64,000 nt of DNA, from positions 1 to 64,000 of the forward strand of contig JADJIB010000004.1 of the NCBI GenBank assembly GCA_016707175.1, in the 5' to 3' direction. The notes under the pieces are model-generated. The model had not been told where the DNA came from, did no database searches, and worked only from the letters and a program-made list of their open reading frames with translations. Numbering within the stretch: position 1 is the stretch's first letter; each line of letters begins with the position of its first letter. Positions 51,111 through 58,969 of this stretch are shown here, piece after piece. The translations under genes and the position numbers were made by a program. The DNA is from Candidatus Phosphoribacter hodrii. GTDB lineage: Bacteria > Actinomycetota > Actinomycetes > Actinomycetales > Dermatophilaceae.

Positions 51111-51514
51111 TGGCGTTCGTCCTCGACTCGTCGGTGGCGCTGTCGTGGTGCTTCGAGGACGAGGTGACTGAGGCCACGTTGCGGATTCGTGAGCGGCTAT
51201 CGACCGAGCGGGCCGTCGTTCCGTCGCTGTGGCTCTTGGAGGTCGCCAACGTGCTACTTCTCGGCGCTCGCCGTGGTCGACTCACGGCTGAGGCGGCAGC
51301 AGAGTTTGCCGACCTGTTGGTGGGGTTGCCGATCGATGTGGTTGAACCGGAGCGCGACATCGCTGACCTGATGCAACTGGCGGCCGAGCACCGGCTCACG
51401 GCCTATGACGCGGCATACCTGCAGGTCGCGGCGGCTCGCCGACTGCCGCTGGCCACCCTGGACGCCACCCTGGCCGAGGCCGCCCGAGCAGCGGGCGTCG
51501 ACCTGCTCGGCTGA
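51110..51514 (+). CDS. vapC: VapC-type PIN-domain toxin
   Basis: The 134-residue PIN protein has D6 in FVLDSSVALSWCFEDE, E44-like in LWLLEVANVL, and the pair in LTAYDAAYLQVAA and LATLDATL. All acidic residues are present, so it should be an active Mg-dependent RNase. It pairs with the Phd-type antitoxin just upstream. One octamer lies at 51411 inside it, unlike the TA genes at 3.7-8.7 kb. Confidence 0.88.
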   Translation: MAFVLDSSVALSWCFEDEVTEATLRIRERLSTERAVVPSLWLLEVANVLLLGARRGRLTAEAAAEFADLLVGLPIDVVEPERDIADLMQLAAEHRLTAYDAAYLQVAAARRLPLATLDATLAEAARAAGVDLLG

Positions 51515-51599
51515 GCAGAACCGCCGCCAGGACGTCGGAATCGCTCACGCGAGCCACAGATGGGCTGCGCCGCCCCGGCGCGGCATACAGTGTGTCGCC

Positions 51600-52991
51600 A
51601 TGACCGACGTCACGACCGAGCCCGCCGCTCCCACCACCTTCCGTGTCCCCACCGACCAGGCGACGGTCCGCGCCAACGACCGCCAACACGTCTTCCACTC
51701 GTGGTCGGCCCAGGGCGCGATCACCCCGCTGCCGATCGCGCGGGCGCAGGGGAGTCGGTTCTGGGACTACGACGGCAAGGACTACCTGGACTTCTCCTCG
51801 GGCCTGGTCCACGCCAACATCGGCTACGGGCACCCCAAACTCGTTGCCGCAGTGCAGGAGCAGGCCGGGCGGATGGCCACCATCGCCCCTGGGTATGCCG
51901 TGGACGTCCGGTCCGAGGCCGCTCGCCTCATCGCGAGCAAGGCCCCCGACGGACTGGAGATGGTCTTCTTCACCAACGGCGGTGCCGAGGCCACTGAGAA
52001 CGCCATCCGGATGGCTCGGCTGCACACCGGGCGGCACAAGGTCTTCGCGGCATACCGCTCCTATCACGGGGCCACCGCGGGAGCCCTGACGATGACCGGC
52101 GACCCGCGCCGCATCCCGAGTGAGCCGGGGCTGCCGGGGATCATCCACTTCTGGGGGCCTTACCCCTACCGCAGCGCGTTCCACTCGACCAGCCCCGAGC
52201 AGGAGACCGAGCGGGCGCTGGGGCATCTGCGCGACATGATCATGGTCGAGGGCCCCGCCGCGGTGGCCGCGATCATCCTCGAGACGGTCGTCGGCACCAA
52301 CGGCGTGCTCGTGCCGCCGCCGGGTTATCTCGCCGGTGTGCGGGCGATCTGCGACGAGTTCGGCATCGTCATGATCGCCGACGAGGTGATGGCCGGGTTC
52401 GCGCGCTGCGGCGAGTGGTTCGCGATCCAGCACTGGGGCGTGACCCCCGACCTCATCACCTTCGCCAAGGGCGTCAACTCCGGCTACGTCCCGATCGGCG
52501 GGGTCATCATCAGCGAGGCCATCGCCGCCACGTTCCGCGACCGGGTCTACCCGGGCGGCCTGACCTACTCCGGCCACCCGCTCGCCTGCGCCTCGGCGGT
52601 CGCCTCGATCCAGATCTTCGAGGAGGAAGGCATCGTCGAGCACGCCCGGATGCTCGGCACCGACGTCATCGGCCCCGCCCTCACCGAGCTCGCCCAGCGG
52701 CACCCCAGCATCGGCGACGTTCGTGGGCTCGGCGCGATGTGGGCGGTCGAGTTGGTCCGCAACCGTGAGACCCGCGAGCCGCTCGTGCCCTACAACGCCA
52801 CGGGGGCCGCGGCGGCGCCGATGACGGAGTTCGCGGCGGCCTGCAAGGCACGCGGGTTGTGGCCGTTCGTCCACTTCAACCGCACCCACGTCGTGCCGCC
52901 CTGCACGACGAGTGTCGAGGAGGTCCGCGAGGGCCTGGCGATCCTCGATGAGGCGTTGACGGTCGCGGACGGCTACGTCACGACCGACTGA
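51600..52991 (+). CDS. Class III aminotransferase (taurine/beta-alanine type)
   Basis: ATG 51600 gives 463 residues. PLP-enzyme features are FTNGGAEATENAIRMAR, YRSYHGATAGALT, LIADEVMAGF-like VMIADEVMAGFARCG and the lysine in TFAKGVNSGYVPIGG. The group includes taurine-pyruvate and beta-alanine-pyruvate aminotransferases, moving an omega-amino group to pyruvate. Substrate cannot be fixed. It seems to be a single-gene unit. Confidence 0.85.
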   Translation: MTDVTTEPAAPTTFRVPTDQATVRANDRQHVFHSWSAQGAITPLPIARAQGSRFWDYDGKDYLDFSSGLVHANIGYGHPKLVAAVQEQAGRMATIAPGYAVDVRSEAARLIASKAPDGLEMVFFTNGGAEATENAIRMARLHTGRHKVFAAYRSYHGATAGALTMTGDPRRIPSEPGLPGIIHFWGPYPYRSAFHSTSPEQETERALGHLRDMIMVEGPAAVAAIILETVVGTNGVLVPPPGYLAGVRAICDEFGIVMIADEVMAGFARCGEWFAIQHWGVTPDLITFAKGVNSGYVPIGGVIISEAIAATFRDRVYPGGLTYSGHPLACASAVASIQIFEEEGIVEHARMLGTDVIGPALTELAQRHPSIGDVRGLGAMWAVELVRNRETREPLVPYNATGAAAAPMTEFAAACKARGLWPFVHFNRTHVVPPCTTSVEEVREGLAILDEALTVADGYVTTD

Positions 52992-53047
52992 GCCGGGCGC
53001 CCAGTCGGGCGCCAAATCGGGCGGGGCGTGCGGCATACCCTCGCCCC

Positions 53048-55458
53048 GTGCGGCAGGATGGGGCGGTGGCCAGCAGCTCGGGACGGCGCCCGGTGAGCGT
53101 CGAAGTGGTCGAGCCGCACATGGCCGACCGCGTTCGCCGCGCCTCCGACGTCTCCTGGTTCCTCGTGTATGCCGTCCTCGCGGCCCTGTCGATCACCCTC
53201 GGCAACCTCGCGGTCGGCACCGCGGGCGCCCTGGAACAGGACCTCGCGCTAGCGACGGGGGGCCTGCCCCGGCTACTGCTGCAACTGTTCTCGTGGGTCG
53301 CCGGCGTCGGCGTGCTCTTCCTCCCGATCGCCGTCGGCGTCGACATGCTGCTGCGCTCGCGCGGCTGGCAACTCGTGCAGGCGCTGCTCGCCGGTGGGTT
53401 GGCAGCCGGCATCGCCATGCTCATCAAGGCGGCGATTCTCGACGGTCAGTTCACCCAGGTCCTCGCGGCGCTCACTCGACCGCTGAACAGCAACGGGCGC
53501 ACCAACCCCCTCGACGTCCTCGTCGTGACGTTGGTGGCGCTCGTCGTGGTCGCCAACATCAGCGGCCGACGATGGCTGGCCACCCTGGCGCCCCTCGTCA
53601 TCGGCTCGCTGCTGGTCACCGGGTTCCTCGCCGGGTCGAACACCGCTCTCGCGCTCCTGTGCTCGTTCCTGCTGGGCGCCATGGTCGGCCACGCGGTCCG
53701 GTTCGCATTCGGCACCGCCTCGACCAGGGCGCCGGGCACGGCGATTGCCCGCGAGTTGGTCAATGCCGGGACGCCCCTGCAGACCCTTGAGTTGGTCGAC
53801 GAGTACGAAGAGGGGGCCCGCCTCTATCGCGGCCTGACTCCCGCCGCCGAGATCGACGTTCATGTCTTCGACCGGGACACCTTCGGGCTCGCCTCCGGCC
53901 GCCGCCTGCTCAACCGGCTGCGGCTGCGGGGGGCCACGGCGAGAGCGCCGTCCTTCACCCTGCGCTCGGCCCTGGAGCACCGCAGTCTGCAGGCCTTGGC
54001 CTTGCGGTGGGCCGGGGTCTGGGCGCCGTTCCCCATCGCCGTGTGCGACGTTGAGGGAGCCACGGCGGTCCTGGCCCTGACCCGGGTCGAGGGGGTCTCG
54101 CTGCGGGTCCTCGGCGACAACCTCACCGACGCCCAGGCTCGCGCGGTCGTGCGGCTGCTTGTCGCTCTGCAGGAGCACCGCATCGCCTTCCGCGGGCTCA
54201 CCCGGGACAACATCGTCATCCTTCCCGACGGGGCAGCAGGCCTGCTGTCGGTCGGCGAGGGCGATGTCGGCGGCGACGACATCGCCAGGCGAGCAGACGC
54301 CGCCCAGGTCATGGTCATGCTGGCCCTGGCGATCGGTCCGGAGCGCGCCGTCGCTCTCGCCGTCGACGAGGCCGGGTCGCGTACCGTCTCTCGCACCCTG
54401 CCGCTGCTGCAGGCCTTGGCGCTCGGACGGGAGTTGCGGGGCGAGCTCAAGGCTCGCAAGGGTCTGCTCGACGAGTTGCGTGAGCAGGTCCTCACCCTTG
54501 AGGACAGCCACAACCAGCCCGCGACCATCGAGTTGCGTCGGGTCACCGTCAAGGGACTGCTCACCCTCGTGGGTGGCGCGGTCGCGGCATACATCGTTCT
54601 GCCGCAGCTGGCCCAGGTGGATTTCGCCGAGGTGTTGTCCCGCGCCCAATGGCCGTGGGCGCTGGGGAGCGTTCTGGCGGCCGTCCTGACGTTCATCGGG
54701 GCCTCGCTCGTGCTCACCGGATCGGTGCCGACCAAACTGCGGTTCCGGCACACCTTCATGACCCAGCTGTCGGTGGCGTTCAGCGGCCTGGTGGCGCCCG
54801 CCGCGATCGGCAACCTGGCTCTCAACACCCGCTATCTGCAGCGTGCCGGCGTCCCGGCGGGGGCTGCCGGTGCCAGCGTCGGGTTGGCCCAGGTCTTCCA
54901 ATTCACCAGCTACGTCACCCTGCTCGCCGTGACCGGCGTGGTCGCCGGAATCAGCCCGCAGGCGTCGTTCCAGCCGCCCGCCAAGGTCGTCGCGGCCATC
55001 CCCGTCGTTCTCGTCGTCGTCATTGGCCTCTTCGCCGTGCCGCGGGTGCGGCGGTTCTTCCGCGAGCGGCTCTGCCGCAACTGCGCCAGGTCCTGCCGCA
55101 GGTGCTGGCCGTGCTCCAGCGCCCGCGCAAGCTCGCCGAACTCCTCGGCGGGGCGCTGTTGCTCGACGTTTCCTTTGTCGCGGCCCTCTACTGCGCGACC
55201 TACGCTTTCGGCGCGGCGCCACCCCTGGCAGGCGTGGCCGTCGTCTACTTCGCCGGCGCGATCATCGGCTCGGCCGTCCCGACCCCCGGCGGCCTCGGCG
55301 GTATCGAAGCCGCGATGTCCTACGGCTTGACCACCCTCGGAGTCGACAGCGGCACGGCGGTGTCATCGGTCCTGCTCTACCGCCTGGCGACCTACTGGTT
55401 GCCCATCCCCTTCGGGTGGGCATCAATCAACCACCTGACAAAGATCGACGCGATCTAA
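53048..55458 (+). pseudogene. LPG-synthase-TM/flippase-like protein with kinase-like middle, one-base frameshift
   Basis: GTG 53048 (or 53066) starts about 803 residues once one missing base near 55070 is allowed for. Up to 55069 the frame reads RRFFRER; it must then go on as LPQLRQVLPQVLAVLQRPRKL in the next frame to the stop at 55458. Order: five or so membrane segments (residues 35-220), a soluble region (230-470) with a kinase-like TRVEGVSLRVL and RGLTRDNIVIL, then seven or so segments of the UPF0104/LPG_synthase_TM family ending TPGGLGGIEAAMSYGL. Likely a lipid or polyprenyl-linked transport role. It may be intact in the living cell if the base is an error. Confidence 0.75.
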
Positions 55459-55471
55459 CACCGACCGGTGC

Positions 55472-56293
55472 TCACCCCGCGGCGGCGGCTGCCTTCTCCT
55501 CGTCGGTCGCCTCGCGCACGACGATCCGCGTCCAGGCCCCGACATAGATCCGATCGTCGTCGCCGAGCTCCTGCTTGGGCCCGACGTCGATTGGGTCGTC
55601 CGGAAGCGCGTCGCCGGCGTCGCCGACGAACGTGCCGTTCGAGGACCCGAGGTCTTCGACGAACCACCGCGTGCCATCAGTCGTCAACTGGGCGTGCCGA
55701 CGGCTGACGCCGCTGTCACTCGTGCAGTCGATGTCCGGGACGATGTGCTTGCTCGCCGACACGCGGCCGATGAGCGCACTGCGCACGAGCAGCGGGACGA
55801 CGACCGGCAGCCCGGCGGAGGGCATCGGCTCGTCGGCCTCCTGCACGGCATACCAGTCGGGGTCGATCCACACCTCGGCGACCCACTCCAGCGCGATGGC
55901 GGGAGGCACGCCCGCGCCAGTCGCGGTCGGCGCGGGTGCGGCTACCGCAGCAGGTATGCCGCCCGCCGCGGGCTCGCCCAATTGCTCCGATTCCCCGCCT
56001 GGGGCCGCCTCGCCCGCCGACTCCGACTCGCCCTCGGGCTCCGAGCCGCGGGGCATGGCGCCGGTCGTGAAGTCGTAACCGCAGGCCTCGCAGAACAGGC
56101 TCTCGGGGACGTTTTCGGTCGCGCAGTTGGGGCAGGCAAGGCTGGTGGGAGCAGCCGGCGCCGATGCTTCGGGCGTGGCCTCCTGGGCGGCCTCAGGCAC
56201 CAGACCCTGGGCGGCGGCGTCGATCTTGGCCCCGCACGTGTCGCAGAAGTCCGCGGCGGTCGAGTCGTGGCCGTTGGGGCAGACGTAGCTCAC
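55472..56293 (-). CDS. FHA-domain protein with two zinc ribbons
   Basis: GTG 56293 overlaps the VWA stop; 273 residues. The first ribbon is C5, H9, C17, C20 (FCDTCGAK) and the second C54, C57, C68, C71. After a 60-residue Ala/Pro/Glu linker comes a region of about 40 residues (ALEWVAEVWIDPDWY), then an FHA domain with LIGRVSASKHIVPDIDC, SGVSRRHA and DLGSSNGTFV, the residues that hold phosphothreonine. It is the last gene of the signalling operon and the obvious reader for the kinase upstream, like GarA/OdhI in relatives, but is built differently. It converges with the flippase-like gene. Confidence 0.88.
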   Translation of the reverse strand: MSYVCPNGHDSTAADFCDTCGAKIDAAAQGLVPEAAQEATPEASAPAAPTSLACPNCATENVPESLFCEACGYDFTTGAMPRGSEPEGESESAGEAAPGGESEQLGEPAAGGIPAAVAAPAPTATGAGVPPAIALEWVAEVWIDPDWYAVQEADEPMPSAGLPVVVPLLVRSALIGRVSASKHIVPDIDCTSDSGVSRRHAQLTTDGTRWFVEDLGSSNGTFVGDAGDALPDDPIDVGPKQELGDDDRIYVGAWTRIVVREATDEEKAAAAAG

Positions 56294-57576
56294 TTCTTGA
56301 TCCTCCTGGTCTTGGTGGAGGCGGTGTCCAGCGCCATTTCGTCGAGCTTCTCGACGCTCTTGCGCAGCCGCACGGTCCCAGCCTCCGCATTGTCGATCTC
56401 GACGACCTTCTTCAGCCGCGAGGTCATCTCCTCGTCGCCCGTGGCCGTCGCGATCTGCACCGCCCGGCCCAGTTTGCGGGTCGCGCCCGCGTCGTCGCCG
56501 GCGGCCTTCGCGGCCAGCCCGTCCTGGATCGCCGCTGCCAACTCGGCCTGACCGGTATAGCGCGCCACCTGGTCGTCGATCCGGGTCGTCAGCGCCTCGT
56601 CGTTGGACCAGGTCGCCTTGACCAGCGCCTGGGCCTGCACCTCGTCGCGGACGACCAACTGCACCCGCGAGGCGAGCTGTTCCTGGCCGAGGCTCTTGGC
56701 CGGCAGCCGCACGGCCACGTGATAGTCGCGGGTCTCGTCGGCCCACGCTCCGGTCGGGAACGCCGCCGTCAACGGGTTGACCTGCGAGCGCTTCGCGGTG
56801 ATGTCCTCGAGGTTGGGGGCGACCTGCTTGACGAACAGCACCTGCGCGCCCTGAGGTGCCCAGACCCGCAGGTCGACCGAGGCGACCCCGCGAGCCATCG
56901 ACGCCCGGATGAGCTTCTCGAACTCGTCGGCCATCCGCTCGGGCGACGGGATGAGGTCGACCGTCCCGAGCAGCGCCGACGCGATCCGGCGGGCCTCGTC
57001 GATCTGCCACCGGTCACCGAGCCCACGCACGTCGCACTGGAAGAAGCCGGTTGCGCCCTGGATGGCCCAGGTCAACTGGTCGGGGGTCTCGTGCTCGTTG
57101 GTGCCGTCGGTCAGCAGGATCGCGTGCCGCTGCACCACGTGGGGGACGGTGAGGAAGACCTCCTTGGCCTTGGTCAGCCAGGTCCCCATGGCGGTCCCGC
57201 CGTCGGCGCGGAACTGTTGGATCGAGGCAATCGCCTCCTGGCGGGTCCGCGGGTCCATCCGCACCATCTGGGTCGCCCCGAAGGCGGGATAGACCAGCGT
57301 TCCCACGTGGTTGCCCGCAATGATCGCGAACCACGTGCCGTCGGTGATCTCGTTGAGGGCGACGGTCGCGGCATACCGGCCCTGCATGATGCCGTTGGCG
57401 CCCATCGAGCCGGACGTGTCGACGATGAGGATCTCGGCCGCCTCGCCGCCGCCGGTGCCGCCACCGATGCCGGCCTTTCCGGCGCCGGAGCAGGTCACTC
57501 GCACGATGGCGTGGACGTCGGTGCCGCCGTCCGGCAGGAACTCGTTCTGGAAGACCTCAGTGGTGAACTGTGCCAT
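56290..57576 (-). CDS. VWA-domain protein
   Basis: ATG 57576 gives 428 residues. The MIDAS metal site is D53-x-S55-x-S57 (VDTSGSMG), with the partner Thr in DGGTAMGTWL and the Asp in LLTDGTNEHETPDQ. It has no signal or membrane segment, so it works in the cytosol, probably in a protein complex. The C-terminal third is charged and helical. It overlaps the phosphatase gene by 20 bases and the FHA gene by 4. Confidence 0.88.
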   Translation of the reverse strand: MAQFTTEVFQNEFLPDGGTDVHAIVRVTCSGAGKAGIGGGTGGGEAAEILIVDTSGSMGANGIMQGRYAATVALNEITDGTWFAIIAGNHVGTLVYPAFGATQMVRMDPRTRQEAIASIQQFRADGGTAMGTWLTKAKEVFLTVPHVVQRHAILLTDGTNEHETPDQLTWAIQGATGFFQCDVRGLGDRWQIDEARRIASALLGTVDLIPSPERMADEFEKLIRASMARGVASVDLRVWAPQGAQVLFVKQVAPNLEDITAKRSQVNPLTAAFPTGAWADETRDYHVAVRLPAKSLGQEQLASRVQLVVRDEVQAQALVKATWSNDEALTTRIDDQVARYTGQAELAAAIQDGLAAKAAGDDAGATRKLGRAVQIATATGDEEMTSRLKKVVEIDNAEAGTVRLRKSVEKLDEMALDTASTKTRRIKK

Positions 57577-58969
57577 CGGGGCTGTCCTCTCGGTCGGCAC
57601 CGGTGCTCGATGCGGGTGCGGGTGCAGGTGCGGGCAAGGATGGGGGAGCGGGCTCGGCGGTCGGCGTGGCCGACGCGGTGACCGGCTCGCTTGCAGGGTA
57701 TGCCGCGGGAGCCGGTTCCGCGTCCGGCGGCGGTTCCTGGGTGCTCGCCGGCGGGGCTGACTCGGGCGGCCCGGAGGTGGCACCGACCCGAGCCAGCGCC
57801 ACGGTGATGTTGTCGATGCCCCCTTGGGCATTGGCGAAGTCGACGAGCGCCTGGGCCAGCGTCGGCGGGTGCAACCCCGCGCTGCCCAGCCCGGCGACGG
57901 TGGTGGCCACAAGGTCGCGCAACGCCGCCGCGTCCGAGCAGTAGTTCCACAACCCGTCCGAACAGAGCATCAGCCAGCCGTCCTCGACCAACTGCAGCGA
58001 GGCGGTGTGCGGGGTGAGGTCATCCGGTGAGTCGATGCCCAGCCAGCGGGTGATCGCGTGGGCGTTGGGGCCGGTCTCGGCGTCCTTGCGCGGCATACCC
58101 TCGCGCATCTGCTCGGCGGCGAACGAGTCGTCCTGGCTGAGCTGACGCGGCTGGGAGGCGGGAGCGTCGGGCAACCAATACGCCCGGCTGTCACCGACGT
58201 TGCCCACGACGGCCAGGCCCTCATCGATGAGCGCGGCCACGAAGGTGCACGACGGCGGGGTCTCGTCCGCCGGGTTGTGGGTCGCTTCGAGGACCGCTGC
58301 CCGGGCCGCGACGACGGCCTCGCCCAGCCGCTTGCTGATGGTCCCGACGACGGCCTCAGGCAGGCCCACGCCACGTGGCACCGGGTCGTCGAGGACCTCG
58401 CGGCCGGCGCGGGCAGCGGCGAGGCTGGCGATGTGCGAGTCGGTCGTGTTGGACACCCCGTCGCACACGACGAGCACGGCCTGCGTCAGCGGACGAGCCG
58501 ACCCCATGAGGGCCATCGCGTCCTCGTTGCGCGAGTGGCGGCGCCCGATGTCGCACACCCCGCCGATCCAGGCGACCGGCTCTTCGGTGAAGTGGTCGCG
58601 CGGATCGGGTGCCTTGGCTCCGCACGTGTCGCAGTAGCCGTCGAGAAAGCTCCCCGTCCCACACTGGGCGCACCGCGGAGCCGCGGGTGGGTCGACCTCG
58701 GCCGCCGCGCCCCGGGACACCGGCCCGGTCCAGCCGAGGTCGAGGGGCGACTCCTCACCCGCGGCCGCGGTCTGGGCCCGCACCGGCGCGTGCCGGGTCT
58801 GCGACTCTCCGGTCGTGCCGACGGGGGCCGTAGCGGGTGTCGGGGTGTCGGCGCCGAAATCGTGCCCGCACTCCTCGCAGAAGGCCGCGTCGGCGGCCCG
58901 CTCGGCGCCGCAGGCCGGGCAGGTACCCGCTGCGGCCGGCGGTGCGGCGGGAGCGACGGGCGCGCTCAC
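57557..58969 (-). CDS. PP2C-family serine/threonine phosphatase with zinc ribbons
   Basis: GTG 58969 (GTGA overlap with the kinase stop) gives 470 residues; GTG 58981 is possible. Ribbons: C17, C20, C31, C34 and C100, C103, C113, C116 (LDGYCDTCGAK). The PP2C domain runs about residues 132-400 with VCDIGRRHSRNEDA, VVCDGVSNT (D170), VGNVGDSRAYW, CSDGLWNY and GGIDNITVAL. The metal-binding Asp residues are intact. The last 65 residues are Pro/Ala-rich. It should reverse phosphorylation by the neighbouring kinase. Confidence 0.9.
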   Translation of the reverse strand: MSAPVAPAAPPAAAGTCPACGAERAADAAFCEECGHDFGADTPTPATAPVGTTGESQTRHAPVRAQTAAAGEESPLDLGWTGPVSRGAAAEVDPPAAPRCAQCGTGSFLDGYCDTCGAKAPDPRDHFTEEPVAWIGGVCDIGRRHSRNEDAMALMGSARPLTQAVLVVCDGVSNTTDSHIASLAAARAGREVLDDPVPRGVGLPEAVVGTISKRLGEAVVAARAAVLEATHNPADETPPSCTFVAALIDEGLAVVGNVGDSRAYWLPDAPASQPRQLSQDDSFAAEQMREGMPRKDAETGPNAHAITRWLGIDSPDDLTPHTASLQLVEDGWLMLCSDGLWNYCSDAAALRDLVATTVAGLGSAGLHPPTLAQALVDFANAQGGIDNITVALARVGATSGPPESAPPASTQEPPPDAEPAPAAYPASEPVTASATPTAEPAPPSLPAPAPAPASSTGADREDSPDGTVHH

